From an uncultured Prevotellaceae bacterium (lineage in GTDB: Bacteria > Bacteroidota > Bacteroidia > Bacteroidales > Bacteroidaceae), in contig ONMI01000015.1 in assembly GCA_900318915.1 (NCBI GenBank), positions 1 to 51,495 of the forward strand: 51,495 nucleotides of DNA. The letters run 5' to 3'. Every line of letters starts with the position of its first letter. The stretch's first letter is position 1. A program made the position numbers and the translations under genes. Shown here in pieces: positions 9,459 to 18,865 of the stretch. The notes beneath the pieces are model-generated. The model made no database searches, was not told where the DNA came from, and saw nothing but the letters and a program-made list of their open reading frames with translations.

Positions 9459-10616
9459 CTATTTCAACAATTGGTAAAAAGTGGGAGTATAGTCGGCAGG
9501 CATCAGTTCGGGATGGAAGATGGCCACGAAATCGGCCAATACTTTATCGGGTTCCACCGGCGACACTTCATAATAAGGCGTCTGCTTCATATTGCAGTAA
9601 ATGACCTGACGCTTCTTAAACGACTTAAAGAGCTCGTTTCTCGGCTCCGACGCTTTCAAGGCATCATAGGAGAAGTCGCCTGGGAAACTGTTGAGGATGC
9701 GCCAATAGTCGGCATTGGCCGCAATAGAATACATTTTTTCGTACTCAATATTCACGCCACCCGTATTATCGTCCTTGATGACATATTCGGCACCGGCATC
9801 GCGGAACAATTCGGCCAGATAGTTTTTACCGCCCACGGCGAACCAGTTGCCCCCGTGCATTTCTCCACTAAACACCGTCGGCCGCTCTTTCACGTTACTG
9901 GCCTTTTCCTTGAGTGCGAGATACCGCTGCTCGATACCTTTAAAAAGTTGGTCGGCCTCCTTTTCCTTTCCCAAGAACATGGCCACATATTTTATCCACT
10001 CAGCCTGACCAAGTGCTGTAGATTCCTTATAGCCCAAATGCGGTATCAGGGTGATGCCCGTTTCCTGAATGGCATCATATCCTCCACGTTTGAACGGCGA
10101 GATAAAGATAACCTCCGGGTTGGCGGCCAGGATCAATTCCGTATCGAAATTGCCCTCCATGCCAATCTTCACGATGTCGCCTTTCTTCACCCGGGCTTTC
10201 ACATCCTTGTTGAAAAGATTTTTGGTGCCCGTGATGCCTTTCACTGCGTCAAGCGCATCGAGGGCGGTGAAATTGGAGAGCTGAAGCATTGTCATCACGA
10301 TAGTGCGCTCAATGGGCACCTGCACAGGCGTATATCCATCTGGCACCTCCACCTTCTCACCCTTGGGCACCAAGGCGAAGTGGTAAGTAGCCGGCATTTT
10401 CTCCTTATCCTTCTGCGGGTCGGCCACATCCACCAGTCTTACACCATTATCCAACAACTTCACAGTATAGCCCTTGGCATATACGGGATTATACGCCACA
10501 TCGGCATCGGTGGCAGCGATGGTGTTGTCACTCACAGAAGATTTGCCGCCATCCTTGCAGGCACACAGAAAGCCTACTGCCAGGAGAACAGCAAACCAAA
10601 CATTCATTTTTCTCAT
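9459..10616 (-). CDS. btuF: ABC transporter substrate-binding lipoprotein, probably B12 (BtuF-like)
   Basis: A 385-residue periplasmic binding protein of the helical-backbone class (Peripl_BP_2), which delivers ligand to the FecCD permease encoded next. The N-terminus is a lipoprotein signal (MRKMNVWFAVLLAVGFLCAC) with the probable lipidated Cys at residue 20. A domain pattern follows: ERTIVMTMLQLSNFTALDAL, then LILAANPEVIFIS, typical of the ligand-binding fold. A second ATG at codon 4 could also serve. The cobalamin riboswitch lies in the leader, 65 bases upstream of the start, which is the main reason for preferring a corrinoid over haem or siderophore as ligand. Confidence 0.85.
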   Translation of the reverse strand: MRKMNVWFAVLLAVGFLCACKDGGKSSVSDNTIAATDADVAYNPVYAKGYTVKLLDNGVRLVDVADPQKDKEKMPATYHFALVPKGEKVEVPDGYTPVQVPIERTIVMTMLQLSNFTALDALDAVKGITGTKNLFNKDVKARVKKGDIVKIGMEGNFDTELILAANPEVIFISPFKRGGYDAIQETGITLIPHLGYKESTALGQAEWIKYVAMFLGKEKEADQLFKGIEQRYLALKEKASNVKERPTVFSGEMHGGNWFAVGGKNYLAELFRDAGAEYVIKDDNTGGVNIEYEKMYSIAANADYWRILNSFPGDFSYDALKASEPRNELFKSFKKRQVIYCNMKQTPYYEVSPVEPDKVLADFVAIFHPELMPADYTPTFYQLLK

Positions 10617-10680
10617 ATCCGAAAAAAGTTATTCCTCCGTCGGCCCCTACTCCGAGAGCCTCTGGGGGGTTAGCAAAACA

Positions 10681-10834
10681 AGAGGCAGGTCTTCTGACTC
10701 AGCTCCGTCTTCAAACGCCTTCCCGTCTGTATGACAGTGGCTGCTGTTTGAGACTTGCAAAGGGAGCAAAACAGCTGCGGGACAGTTGCGGATTCTCACC
10801 GCATTCCCTATTATCGCACTACACGCACCTCTAT
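10681..10834 (-). promoter_or_regulatory. Cobalamin (adenosylcobalamin) riboswitch
   Basis: Read on the minus strand, this leader has the conserved core of the cobalamin riboswitch in the right order: GAGGTGCGTGTAG, GGGAATGCGGTGAGAATCC, GCAACTGTCCCGCAGCTG, the GCCACTG element, and finally the B12 box AGTCAGAAGACCTGCC (about 10685-10700). It lies upstream of the btuF-btuC pair and should reduce their expression when corrinoid is plentiful. Expression-platform details were not folded here. Confidence 0.95.
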
Positions 10835-10972
10835 GACACTGCAAAAATACACAAAAAAGTTGATTAACAAGTCTATGAGAAACAAAAAGGGGGAAAACGC
10901 AGATAAAAAAATCAAATCTGCTCAAAACTGCAAGCCTTCAGTTGAAACACAGTGTATTTTCATCTACAAATA

Positions 10973-11003
10973 TTTGATAAAGGAAAAAAACAAATTATCT
11001 TTG
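10973..11003 (+). promoter_or_regulatory. Bacteroidota-type promoter for the peroxidase-nitroreductase gene
   Basis: A TTTG at 10973-10976 and TATCTTTG at 10996-11003 are 19 bases apart, a full match to the Bacteroidota sigma-ABfr consensus (TTTG, 19-21 bases, TAnnTTTG). The start codon is 30 bases downstream of the -7 box. Confidence 0.75.
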
Positions 11004-11032
11004 CAACATCAACAAACTAAGATAATAAAATT

Positions 11033-12172
11033 ATGAGAAAATTATTTTCCAGCCTTATCCTGCTGACGATGGTGTTCATTTCTGCCACCGCACAGGATAT
11101 CTACCAATACCAGGTTAAGAATGATATGGGCGAACAGGTTTCGCTCAGTGATTTCCGCGGCAAAGTGCTGCTCATAGTCAACACAGCCACCCGATGCGGT
11201 TTCACTCCTCAATACAAAGAGCTTGAGGCTCTTTACGAGAAGTACCGCACCGAAGGTCTTGAAATTCTTGATTTCCCCTGCAATCAGTTTGGTGAGCAGG
11301 CACCCGGCACCATTCAGGAGATTCACACTTTCTGCACAGCCAATTTCGACATACAGTTTCCTCAATTTGACAAGATTGATGTGAACGGAACCAATGAGTC
11401 GCCCCTCTACACCTACCTGAAATCAAAAAAAGGCTTTGGCGGTTTCGACCTGACCGACAAGACCGGCAAGCTGCTCGACGACATGTTCCGCAAGCAGGAT
11501 GCCAATTATGACAAGACCCCCAGTATCAAGTGGAATTTCACCAAATTTCTTGTATCCCGCGACGGCCGCGTGGTGAAACGTTATGAGCCTACCGATAAGA
11601 TAGCCCAAATAGAAGCCGATGTGCAAGTGGAGTTGAACCCGGTGGTGAGCACCATCATGGCCCGCCGTTCCGTTCGCCAATACCTTGACAAGCCTGTGGA
11701 ACACGAGAAACTGGAGATGGTGGTGCGCTGCGGCATCAATGCCCCTAGCGGCATGAACCAACAGCCCTGGGTCGTGCGGGTAGTGGAAGACGCTGCCCTG
11801 ATTAACCAGGTGACTGAGGTGTACAAGAAAGCGAACCCAGAGCAGGTGAACCGCGACCCCGGGTTCAAGAACATGTTCCGCAATGCTCCCAACCTTATCT
11901 GCGTCTGTACGCCGACCGGCGGCCGGGGCGCTCTCGATGCAGGCATGCTCGGTGAGAACATGATGCTGGCAGCCCAATCGATGGGTTTGGGAACCTGCTG
12001 TCTGGGAGGTCCCGTCCGTTTCCTCAACAGCAACGCAGGCGCGAAGTTTTTCCTCGACCGCCTTGACATCCCCGAAGGTTACCAGCTCAACTACATTCTT
12101 GCCATCGGTTATCCCGACGAGCAGCCCGAAGCCAAGCCCCGCGACGCTTCTAAAGTGAAATTTATCAAATAA
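11033..12172 (+). CDS. Secreted glutathione peroxidase-nitroreductase fusion
   Basis: A 379-residue two-domain protein with a signal peptide (MRKLFSSLILLTMVFISATAQ). Residues 22 to about 200 are a glutathione peroxidase/thiol peroxidase domain: peroxidatic Cys55 in NTATRCGFTPQY, second Cys83 in FPCNQFGEQAPG, and the WNFTKFLV block. It should reduce peroxides using thioredoxin-like donors. From about residue 205 a nitroreductase-family flavin domain begins (RRSVRQYLDKPV, then APSGMNQQPWVVRV, and the C-terminal GLGTCCLGG), expected to bind FMN and use NAD(P)H. A flavin reductase domain outside the cytoplasm is odd because NAD(P)H is scarce there; the domain may work otherwise, or the leader may be a membrane anchor. 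It has its own promoter and is followed by the folate gene. Confidence 0.85.
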   Translation: MRKLFSSLILLTMVFISATAQDIYQYQVKNDMGEQVSLSDFRGKVLLIVNTATRCGFTPQYKELEALYEKYRTEGLEILDFPCNQFGEQAPGTIQEIHTFCTANFDIQFPQFDKIDVNGTNESPLYTYLKSKKGFGGFDLTDKTGKLLDDMFRKQDANYDKTPSIKWNFTKFLVSRDGRVVKRYEPTDKIAQIEADVQVELNPVVSTIMARRSVRQYLDKPVEHEKLEMVVRCGINAPSGMNQQPWVVRVVEDAALINQVTEVYKKANPEQVNRDPGFKNMFRNAPNLICVCTPTGGRGALDAGMLGENMMLAAQSMGLGTCCLGGPVRFLNSNAGAKFFLDRLDIPEGYQLNYILAIGYPDEQPEAKPRDASKVKFIK

Positions 12173-12182
12173 GCCAAGCATC

Positions 12183-12722
12183 TTGAACTCCCTATCGAAG
12201 AAAGAAGTGCGCGCCATGATGCGGCAGCGCAAAAAAGACCATACAGCACAAGAACTCAGGAACAAGTCGGCAGAGGTGATGGAGCGGTTGCTCCATCACC
12301 CGGTTATAATGCGCTCACACATCATTCTGATGTATGCGTCGCTGCCCGATGAAGTTTACACTATCGACACACTGGAAAGACTTCGCCTCGCGGGCAAGCG
12401 AATTCTGCTGCCCGAGGTGACCAGCGAGACCGACATGCAACTAAGGGTGTATGGAGGCCCCACCACCCTTCACGAAGGCAGTTTTCATATTCTGGAGCCT
12501 ACCGGTGAGTTGTGCGACGAGGCCGAACACATAGACGTGGCCGTCATACCGGGCATGGCCTTTGACCGCGAGGGACACCGTCTGGGGCGCGGCAAGGGAT
12601 ATTACGACCGATTTCTGAACCGCGTGAAGACCTACAAGATTGGCGTATGCTTCGACTTCCAAATGATGGACCAATTGACCCACGACCCTCACGACGTGAT
12701 GATGGATGAAATAATCTATTGA
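12183..12722 (+). CDS. 5-formyltetrahydrofolate cyclo-ligase
   Basis: ATP-dependent conversion of 5-formyl-THF to 5,10-methenyl-THF in the cytoplasm. The 179-residue protein has the family blocks KKEVRAMM at the N-terminus, a YASLPDEVYT motif, and the C-terminal signature PGMAFDREGHRLGRGKGYYDR. The start is a TTG at 12183, chosen because the conserved N-terminal KKE(V/L)R block lies before the first ATG at 12216; a start at that ATG would cut it off. It begins 10 bases after the peroxidase-nitroreductase gene and ends four bases before the acyltransferase gene, so the three are probably cotranscribed. Confidence 0.88.
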   Translation: MNSLSKKEVRAMMRQRKKDHTAQELRNKSAEVMERLLHHPVIMRSHIILMYASLPDEVYTIDTLERLRLAGKRILLPEVTSETDMQLRVYGGPTTLHEGSFHILEPTGELCDEAEHIDVAVIPGMAFDREGHRLGRGKGYYDRFLNRVKTYKIGVCFDFQMMDQLTHDPHDVMMDEIIY

Positions 12723-12726
12723 AGAA

Positions 12727-13812
12727 ATGCAAGAGAGAATTCCTTTTATCGATTACATCCGTGTCATCGCCTGCCTGCTTGTCATGGTGGTGCACGCAAG
12801 CGAGTGTTTCTATGTAGACCACGACAGCTACACTATGGTGGCAAACGAGAGCAACCGGCTTTGGGTATCGGTCTACGACGGTGGTTTGGGACGCATCTCC
12901 GTCCCGCTGTTCATGATTGTCTCGGCATTTCTGCTGGTGCCCATGAAATCGGGCATGACGATGCACCAGTTCTACCGCCGCAGATTTCTCCGGATTCTAC
13001 CTCCCTTCGTGTGTTTCCTGCTTCTCTATGCCCTTTTGCCCCTGGCATGGGGCGGCACCACAGCCGAGCAAGCCCTTGCCGACCTGAAAATGCTGCCGTT
13101 CAACTTTCCCATGGCAGGCGGGCACCTATGGTTCATGTATCCGCTTATCAGCCTCTATCTCATCATCCCTGTTGTCTCACCCTGGCTGGAGCGGGCCTCA
13201 GCCCGTGAGGAAAGGACCTTCCTGTATATCTTCGCTTTCACCACCCTCACGCCGTGGCTTCACCGTTTTGTATCGCCATATCTGTGGGGAGAATGCTTCT
13301 GGAATAATTTCTCGGCCTTCTGGTATTGCTCTGGCTATTTAGGATATCTGGTCCTGGCCCACTACATCCGTGTGCATATCGACTGGAACCGGAGCAAGCG
13401 CCTGCGTATTGGCGCACTCTGCCTGCTTATAGGAGGCGCGTTCACCGCATGGAGTTTTTGGTGGAAAGTTACACCCGGTGTGATGATGGACACCCCGATA
13501 GCGGAATGGTCATGGGAATTCTGCACCCCCAATGTGCTTTTAGCCACTTTCGGTGCCTTTATACTGTTCACCTGCATCGACCGTTCTCCGGCATGGATTA
13601 CGCGCTTGTCGAAGCTCACTTTCGGCATGTATCTGATGCACATTTTCTACCTGATACTTTTTGCCCAGCTGATAATTGGCGGTGATGTGGCAGCACCTCG
13701 GCTTCCAGTATGGCTGGCCATTCCCACGATAGCCCTACTCACCTACCTATGCAGCGCACTGACCACCTGGCTCGTATCGTTGTTGCCCGGCAGCAAATAC
13801 ATAGTAGGCTAA
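12727..13812 (+). CDS. Acyltransferase family 3 membrane protein
   Basis: A 361-residue integral membrane protein with about ten hydrophobic segments. The opening IPFIDYIRVIACLLVMVVHA carries the Asp/Arg/His pattern of the Acyl_transf_3 (OafA/WecH-like) family; the His in VVHA is the presumed catalytic residue. Such enzymes O-acetylate or succinylate sugars of surface glycans using an acyl donor at the inner membrane. The substrate cannot be told from sequence. It is four bases downstream of the folate cyclo-ligase gene and convergent with the GH31 gene. Confidence 0.85.
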   Translation: MQERIPFIDYIRVIACLLVMVVHASECFYVDHDSYTMVANESNRLWVSVYDGGLGRISVPLFMIVSAFLLVPMKSGMTMHQFYRRRFLRILPPFVCFLLLYALLPLAWGGTTAEQALADLKMLPFNFPMAGGHLWFMYPLISLYLIIPVVSPWLERASAREERTFLYIFAFTTLTPWLHRFVSPYLWGECFWNNFSAFWYCSGYLGYLVLAHYIRVHIDWNRSKRLRIGALCLLIGGAFTAWSFWWKVTPGVMMDTPIAEWSWEFCTPNVLLATFGAFILFTCIDRSPAWITRLSKLTFGMYLMHIFYLILFAQLIIGGDVAAPRLPVWLAIPTIALLTYLCSALTTWLVSLLPGSKYIVG

Positions 13813-13855
13813 AAGAGAGACACCATGGCCGAAGTGCTTAGGGCATGAAGGAATC

Positions 13856-16159
13856 TTATTTCCTCACGCTCTGCACATCGGCATCACCGGGTTTGAAGAT
13901 CAGGCCCTCGCAAACGGCAGCATCGGCTTTATAAGCTTTCAGTTCCATCTTAGACCAATCTATCTTGTCGGTCGACTGAGCTACTGGAACATGCGGGATG
14001 AGCGAGCCGTCGCGCACAAGGATAATGCAAGGAATCTCACCCGCTGTGATGTGCTGGTAACCACCCTCATACACTTTCCCCGTCTGATAGTCTATCCATT
14101 TGCCTTCCATAAGGGGAGCCACCAGAATTTGCGAGCCAAACATATACTCATCCTCCACCAGCCATGCGCCGGCATCATGAGGAAACTCCACGAAGAGTGC
14201 TCGGAGCATGGGCAGTCCGCGGTTGGAGCAATCTTTGGCCTGTGCATAGACATAAGGCATGAGCGCATACTTCATCTCGGCACAGCGCCTGAAGGCATCG
14301 GTAAACGACTCGCTGATGAGCCACGGTTCTGTGGGAGGAGCGCCATGGGCACGGGTGTGGGAAGAGAGGAATCCAAACGGCAACCAACGGCGGTAGATAT
14401 CCTCGGGCGACGCCGTGACGAACCCACCCATATCGTGGCTCCAGAAAGAGAAGCCCGAAAGGCCAAGACTCAGTCCACCCCGCAGGTCGCCCATCATGCC
14501 GATATCGTTGGTGGCTGCATCGCCGCCCCAATGGAGCGGGTAGCGCTGTGAGCCGGCCCATGCTGACCGGGCCCATATCACGCCCTCGCCGGCATTGTCT
14601 CTTACTGCCTCCCATAGCGCCTTGTTGTAACGCAGCGGATAGAGGTTGTGCTCATAAAGACCCGTTCGTCCACTGGCATAAAGGCCGTTGAAAGGAGCCG
14701 CCTCGCCGAAATCGCACTTGATGGCCCCCACTCCCTGCTGGATGAGATGGGCAATCTTGTCTTGATACCACTTCACGGTCTGCTGATTGGAGAGATCGAG
14801 CACAGCATCTTCATAAGGCATTCCTCCCATAGCATTGCGCACATGCATATTATTGTCGACCAACTCCTTGAAATAACGGTTCTTCGGCGTGAAATACGGC
14901 AGTTGCCAGAGGCAGGTGTGGAACCCCTCCTTCTTGAGTTTTTTCAGCATGGCCACAGGATTGGGGAACCGGTCGTGGGCAAACTCATAGTCGCACTGCC
15001 AGTCGACGCCGAACCATCCTGTATCGAAATGAATCACATCAGCGGGTATGCGGTTCTCCCGCAGTTTGGCAGCAATGTCGAGTCCTTCCTGTTGTGAGAA
15101 ATAAGTGATGCGGCTCATCCATGTGCCGAAAGTCCACAGCGGCAGCATCGGACTTTTTCCAGTCAGGTTGGTATACTCATCGAGTATATCCTTCGGCTCA
15201 CCGAGGAAGATAAAGAAGTCCATGGTTTCATCGGCCATAAAGAGCCTTTGAGCACCGATATAGGATGCGCCGAAATCGCAGGTGGCGGGAGCGCTGGTAT
15301 GCATGAAGATGCCGTAGCCGCGATTGCTGAAGTAGAACGGCACCGGTTTGTACATGCCGTCAGTTTCAGGTCCCTGGGGGTCAGTGACATAAAGATGCAC
15401 CTTCTGCCCCACCTTATTGAGAGAGGTGAACGACTCCCCGCAACCATAAATGCGTTCGCCTGGAGAGAGGAAGAACACGGGATTGATGGAACGGGAATTG
15501 TCGCTTCCCCGTTTGATGAACGAGAAAGGCAACAGTTTTACCTGGGTGGAGTCGTTGTCGATGATAGAGCGGCTGCGGGTGAGCACACGCCCGTTGGCAT
15601 CCCTGATGACAAGACGCCAGGGGTATTTCTGAATCTCGATGCTTCCGTACTGGCTTTTATAGCATACGGCATAGGCCGTGCTGGAAGCCTTCCACGAATG
15701 GTCTGTAGGCACCGGACCGCAAAACATAGGATCCTGGGCATCCTCATCCTTGGGTGCGACCGGTGTGGTGAGCATGGTGACACGTACCGTTCGTGGACTG
15801 ACGAACCTTAACTGTATGCAGAGATTAGGGTCATTGTCATATTGTGTTTCGGGGAAATCCAGCATCTGCATACGCACCGGCCAGTAGCCGTTGAGATTGA
15901 ACGCCTGGCGGGGAGAAAGCCGATAACGTTTCCAATTGACGTGTCCTGTGGCCGTGGAAGTATTGAAATCGGCCAGGCTGTCGGCCAGGAAATAAGTATT
16001 GGAGAGGTCGTTGAAATCGCCCGACATATCTTTTGTCATATTTTGCAGATACTGCACGCCATCGTTGGTTACCAACTGTGCACGGACGGAAACAGACAGC
16101 AGAACAGCACAAACTGCGGCCATACACCTCAAAGAAGTAAGCGAACTATTGATTCTCAT
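13856..16159 (-). CDS. Glycoside hydrolase family 31 (alpha-glucosidase/alpha-xylosidase type), secreted
   Basis: A 767-residue retaining alpha-glycosidase with a signal peptide ending near ALLSVSVRAQ. The N-terminal beta domain (to about residue 340) contains the GH31 motif YGCGESFTSLNKVG (238-251). The TIM barrel carries the nucleophile Asp483 in GAIKCDFGEAAP and the acid/base Asp547 in PLHWGGDAAT; DIHFDTGWFG-type residues near 375-384 line the -1 site. The KxDFGE form of the nucleophile motif is common in alpha-xylosidase-like members, so xyloglucan or another alpha-linked glycan is possible, but substrate is not fixed by these motifs. The gene stands alone on the minus strand with its own promoter box at 16197-16204. 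Confidence 0.9.
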   Translation of the reverse strand: MRINSSLTSLRCMAAVCAVLLSVSVRAQLVTNDGVQYLQNMTKDMSGDFNDLSNTYFLADSLADFNTSTATGHVNWKRYRLSPRQAFNLNGYWPVRMQMLDFPETQYDNDPNLCIQLRFVSPRTVRVTMLTTPVAPKDEDAQDPMFCGPVPTDHSWKASSTAYAVCYKSQYGSIEIQKYPWRLVIRDANGRVLTRSRSIIDNDSTQVKLLPFSFIKRGSDNSRSINPVFFLSPGERIYGCGESFTSLNKVGQKVHLYVTDPQGPETDGMYKPVPFYFSNRGYGIFMHTSAPATCDFGASYIGAQRLFMADETMDFFIFLGEPKDILDEYTNLTGKSPMLPLWTFGTWMSRITYFSQQEGLDIAAKLRENRIPADVIHFDTGWFGVDWQCDYEFAHDRFPNPVAMLKKLKKEGFHTCLWQLPYFTPKNRYFKELVDNNMHVRNAMGGMPYEDAVLDLSNQQTVKWYQDKIAHLIQQGVGAIKCDFGEAAPFNGLYASGRTGLYEHNLYPLRYNKALWEAVRDNAGEGVIWARSAWAGSQRYPLHWGGDAATNDIGMMGDLRGGLSLGLSGFSFWSHDMGGFVTASPEDIYRRWLPFGFLSSHTRAHGAPPTEPWLISESFTDAFRRCAEMKYALMPYVYAQAKDCSNRGLPMLRALFVEFPHDAGAWLVEDEYMFGSQILVAPLMEGKWIDYQTGKVYEGGYQHITAGEIPCIILVRDGSLIPHVPVAQSTDKIDWSKMELKAYKADAAVCEGLIFKPGDADVQSVRK

Positions 16160-16196
16160 GGATAGAATGATGTAAAATAATTAATCGAAACTGATG

Positions 16197-16204
16197 CAAA
16201 TGTA
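16197..16204 (-). promoter_or_regulatory. -7 box of the GH31 gene
   Basis: TACATTTG on the minus strand fits TAnnTTTG and lies 37 bases upstream of the GH31 ATG. A TTTG lies 22 bases further upstream, slightly beyond the usual spacing. Confidence 0.55.
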
Positions 16205-16227
16205 TAAAAAAAAGCCGACAAGCATTC

Positions 16228-16269
16228 AAAAAAAGCGAAAAAGTGCATTTTAGGCGCACTTTTTCGCTT
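16228..16269 (-). terminator. Rho-independent terminator of feoB
   Basis: A perfect 14-bp inverted repeat (AAGCGAAAAAGTGC at 16233-16246 with its complement at 16256-16269) around a 9-base loop. On the minus strand it is followed by a run of seven T, 46 bases after the feoB stop codon. This is a strong intrinsic terminator. Confidence 0.9.
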
Positions 16270-16314
16270 ATAGTAGGATTATAGAATTGTCGGACGAAAC
16301 AGGGACCATAATGG

Positions 16315-18840
16315 TCAGAACAACGACCCTATCTGGTAGACGGCAGCCGAAATGCACCAAGCCACGGCCGTAGTATAACCGGCGGCACACAGCGCCCACT
16401 TCCATCCCCCCGTCTCATTTTTAATGGCCACGATGGTTGCAAGACAGGGGAAATAGAGCAGCACAAAGAGCAAGTAACAATAAGCCGTCAGCGGGTTGAT
16501 ACCGTCGGCCGCCATCAACTTGTGCATAGTGTCATAGCGTCCGCCCTCATCGTTGTAGCTGTTGTCTTCGGCAAAGCTTTCATCACCGCTATAGAGTACA
16601 CCGATGGTAGAGGCCACGATTTCCTTTGCTCCCAATCCGGCTATAAGGCTCACATCAAGTTTCCAGCTGAATCCCTGCGGCTCGAAAACCGGTGCCACCG
16701 CCTTGCCCATCTGTCCGATAAGGCTCTGCTCCTGCTGTTCCTGCTTGGTTAGTTGGTCGTTGTGCGGGAAATAGCCCAGCGCCCATACGATGACGGAAGC
16801 CACCAGGATAATGCCGGCCATTTTTTTGAGATATTCCTTTCCCTTCTCCCAGGTGTGGCGTGCTATGGCTTTCGATGTGGGCATACGGTAGGGCGGCAGT
16901 TCCATCACAAAGGGCGTGTCCTCGCCCTTTATAACCATTCGCGAGATGACATTGCTCACCACCACCGCCACCAGGATACCTACCGCATAGAGTGAAACCA
17001 TGACAAAGGCCCTATATTGGAGAGCGAAGAATGTGCCGGTAATCATGATGTAGATAGGGATTCGTGCAGTACACGACATGAAAGGCAATATCATCATGGT
17101 GATGATACGCGAGCGGCGGCTTTCGATGGTGCGTGTGGCCATAACAGCCGGCACATTGCAGCCGAAGCCCATGATGAGCGGGATGAACGACTTGCCGTGC
17201 AATCCCATCTTGTGCATGAGGCGGTCCATGATGAAAGCCGCACGCGCCATATAGCCGGAGTCCTCCATCAGCGAGATAAAGAAGTAGAGGATTAGGATTT
17301 GGGGGAGGAAGACGATGACCGACCCCACGCCTGCTATCACGCCATCTACAATCAGGTCTTTCAGCGGCCCGTCGGGCATCACTCGGCTCACCCATTCACC
17401 CAAGAGGGAAACACCCTCGTCGATCCAGTTCATGGGATACTCACCCAGGCTGAACGTGGTGTAGAACATGACGAAAAGGATGAGGAAGAAGATGGGGAAT
17501 CCCAGATACTTGTTGCTGAGCACCCCGTCGATAAGATGGGTGACACGGTAATTGTCATTGGCATCACCCTCCTTGTATCCAGCTTCTGTGAGCGCACCCC
17601 GGATGAATCCATATTTGGCATCCATGAGAGCGGTTTCACTGTCCTGCCCGGTATCGGCCAGTATTTTTTCCTCTGCCAGGTCTCTTGTCTTGAGGATGTG
17701 CCGTCCTTTGTCAGTGGCGGCAAACATTTTCTCCACCTCGGCATCATGCTCGATAAGTTTGATGGCCAGGTAACGTGTGGAGAATCGGTGACGCAGCTGT
17801 GTATCCCGCTGTATTTCCATTTTCACCGTGTCGATACCCTGCTCCACATACTGTCCGTGATTGATGTGGATATGGCGGAAATAGTTTTTTCCGGGTTTAC
17901 CCATGGCGGCAAAGTCCTCCTGGTGTTCTTCCTCCACATCATCGGCATAGTTTTCATGCCACTGTTTTATATGCTCGGCCACCTCGGGATTGATGTTGCC
18001 GTCTTTGTCGAGGAAGTCGACACCCTCATACATATTGATGATGACATGGAAGAGCAGTTTCAGTCCCTTTCCTGTCTTGAAAGAAGTGGGCACCATCGGC
18101 GTGCCAAGCAGTTGGCTCAGTTTGTCGATATCTAGATGATCTCCCCTCTTCTCAAACTCATCATACATATTGAGCGCGCACACCATGCGAAGATTCATGT
18201 CGATGAGCTGGGTGGTGAGGTAAAGATTCCTTTCCAGGTTGGAAGAGTCAATCACATTGATTACGATATCAGGCGTCTGGTCGATGATGTACTTTCTCAC
18301 ATACAGTTCCTCAGGACTGTAAGCCGAAAGCGAATAGGTGCCGGGAAGGTCTATCAAATTGAACTCATAGCCTTCGAACGAAGCCTTTGCCTCCGTGGCA
18401 TCGACGGTCACCCCGCTGTAGTTGCCCACCTTGGCATGCGCTCCTGATGCGAAATTGAAAAGTGAAGTCTTGCCACAGTTGGGATTGCCCACAATGGCCA
18501 CATTTATGATATGACGCTTACGGTGGGCCTCCTCTGCCATCGAGGAGTCATCGAGGTGCTCCTCCACGACTTCGCGTTCCACGACCGTGTTGTCGGAAGA
18601 AGGCAGCCCTTCCTTCACATCGCCCACCACCTCTATAAGTTCCGCCTCATCATGGCGCAGCGATACCTCGTAGCCGAGGATACGATACTTCACGGGGTCT
18701 TGCAACGGGGCATTGAGAAGCACTTCAACCGTTTTGCCACGGATGAAGCCCATCTCGACAATTCTCTTTCTGAAACCGCCATGTCCGAGCACCTTTACAA
18801 TCACTCCTTTTTGGCCGGTTTTAAGTTCAGACAGTCTCAT
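16315..18840 (-). CDS. feoB: Ferrous iron transporter, FeoA-FeoB fusion
   Basis: GTP-driven Fe(II) importer of the inner membrane, 841 residues. Residues 1-75 are a FeoA-like SH3 domain (MRLSELKTGQKGVIVKVLGH). After a charged linker comes the G domain: G1 GNPNCGKTS at 118-126, G3 DLPGTYS at 164-170, G4 NMYD. Residues from about 440 on hold the membrane part with the repeated Nucleoside_recog/FeoB_C segments, including PLIMGFGCNVPAVMATRTIE. The fused FeoA-FeoB form is common in Bacteroidota. The ATG at 18840 is chosen over a TTG nine bases upstream because FeoA domains start at MRLSEL and a -7 box lies at 18866-18873. A strong terminator follows the gene. Confidence 0.95.
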   Translation of the reverse strand: MRLSELKTGQKGVIVKVLGHGGFRKRIVEMGFIRGKTVEVLLNAPLQDPVKYRILGYEVSLRHDEAELIEVVGDVKEGLPSSDNTVVEREVVEEHLDDSSMAEEAHRKRHIINVAIVGNPNCGKTSLFNFASGAHAKVGNYSGVTVDATEAKASFEGYEFNLIDLPGTYSLSAYSPEELYVRKYIIDQTPDIVINVIDSSNLERNLYLTTQLIDMNLRMVCALNMYDEFEKRGDHLDIDKLSQLLGTPMVPTSFKTGKGLKLLFHVIINMYEGVDFLDKDGNINPEVAEHIKQWHENYADDVEEEHQEDFAAMGKPGKNYFRHIHINHGQYVEQGIDTVKMEIQRDTQLRHRFSTRYLAIKLIEHDAEVEKMFAATDKGRHILKTRDLAEEKILADTGQDSETALMDAKYGFIRGALTEAGYKEGDANDNYRVTHLIDGVLSNKYLGFPIFFLILFVMFYTTFSLGEYPMNWIDEGVSLLGEWVSRVMPDGPLKDLIVDGVIAGVGSVIVFLPQILILYFFISLMEDSGYMARAAFIMDRLMHKMGLHGKSFIPLIMGFGCNVPAVMATRTIESRRSRIITMMILPFMSCTARIPIYIMITGTFFALQYRAFVMVSLYAVGILVAVVVSNVISRMVIKGEDTPFVMELPPYRMPTSKAIARHTWEKGKEYLKKMAGIILVASVIVWALGYFPHNDQLTKQEQQEQSLIGQMGKAVAPVFEPQGFSWKLDVSLIAGLGAKEIVASTIGVLYSGDESFAEDNSYNDEGGRYDTMHKLMAADGINPLTAYCYLLFVLLYFPCLATIVAIKNETGGWKWALCAAGYTTAVAWCISAAVYQIGSLF

Positions 18841-18865
18841 ATCAACCAATCATTTTTGTGTCAGG

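Noticed and set aside
9471-10673. Long plus-strand open frame (400 codons) opposite btuF
   Set aside because: It is exactly antisense to a gene with a lipoprotein signal and a family fold, runs through the riboswitch, and its translation shows no motif.
18841-18849. TTG start for feoB, three codons upstream
   Set aside because: FeoA domains begin at MRLSEL and an ATG is available at 18840.
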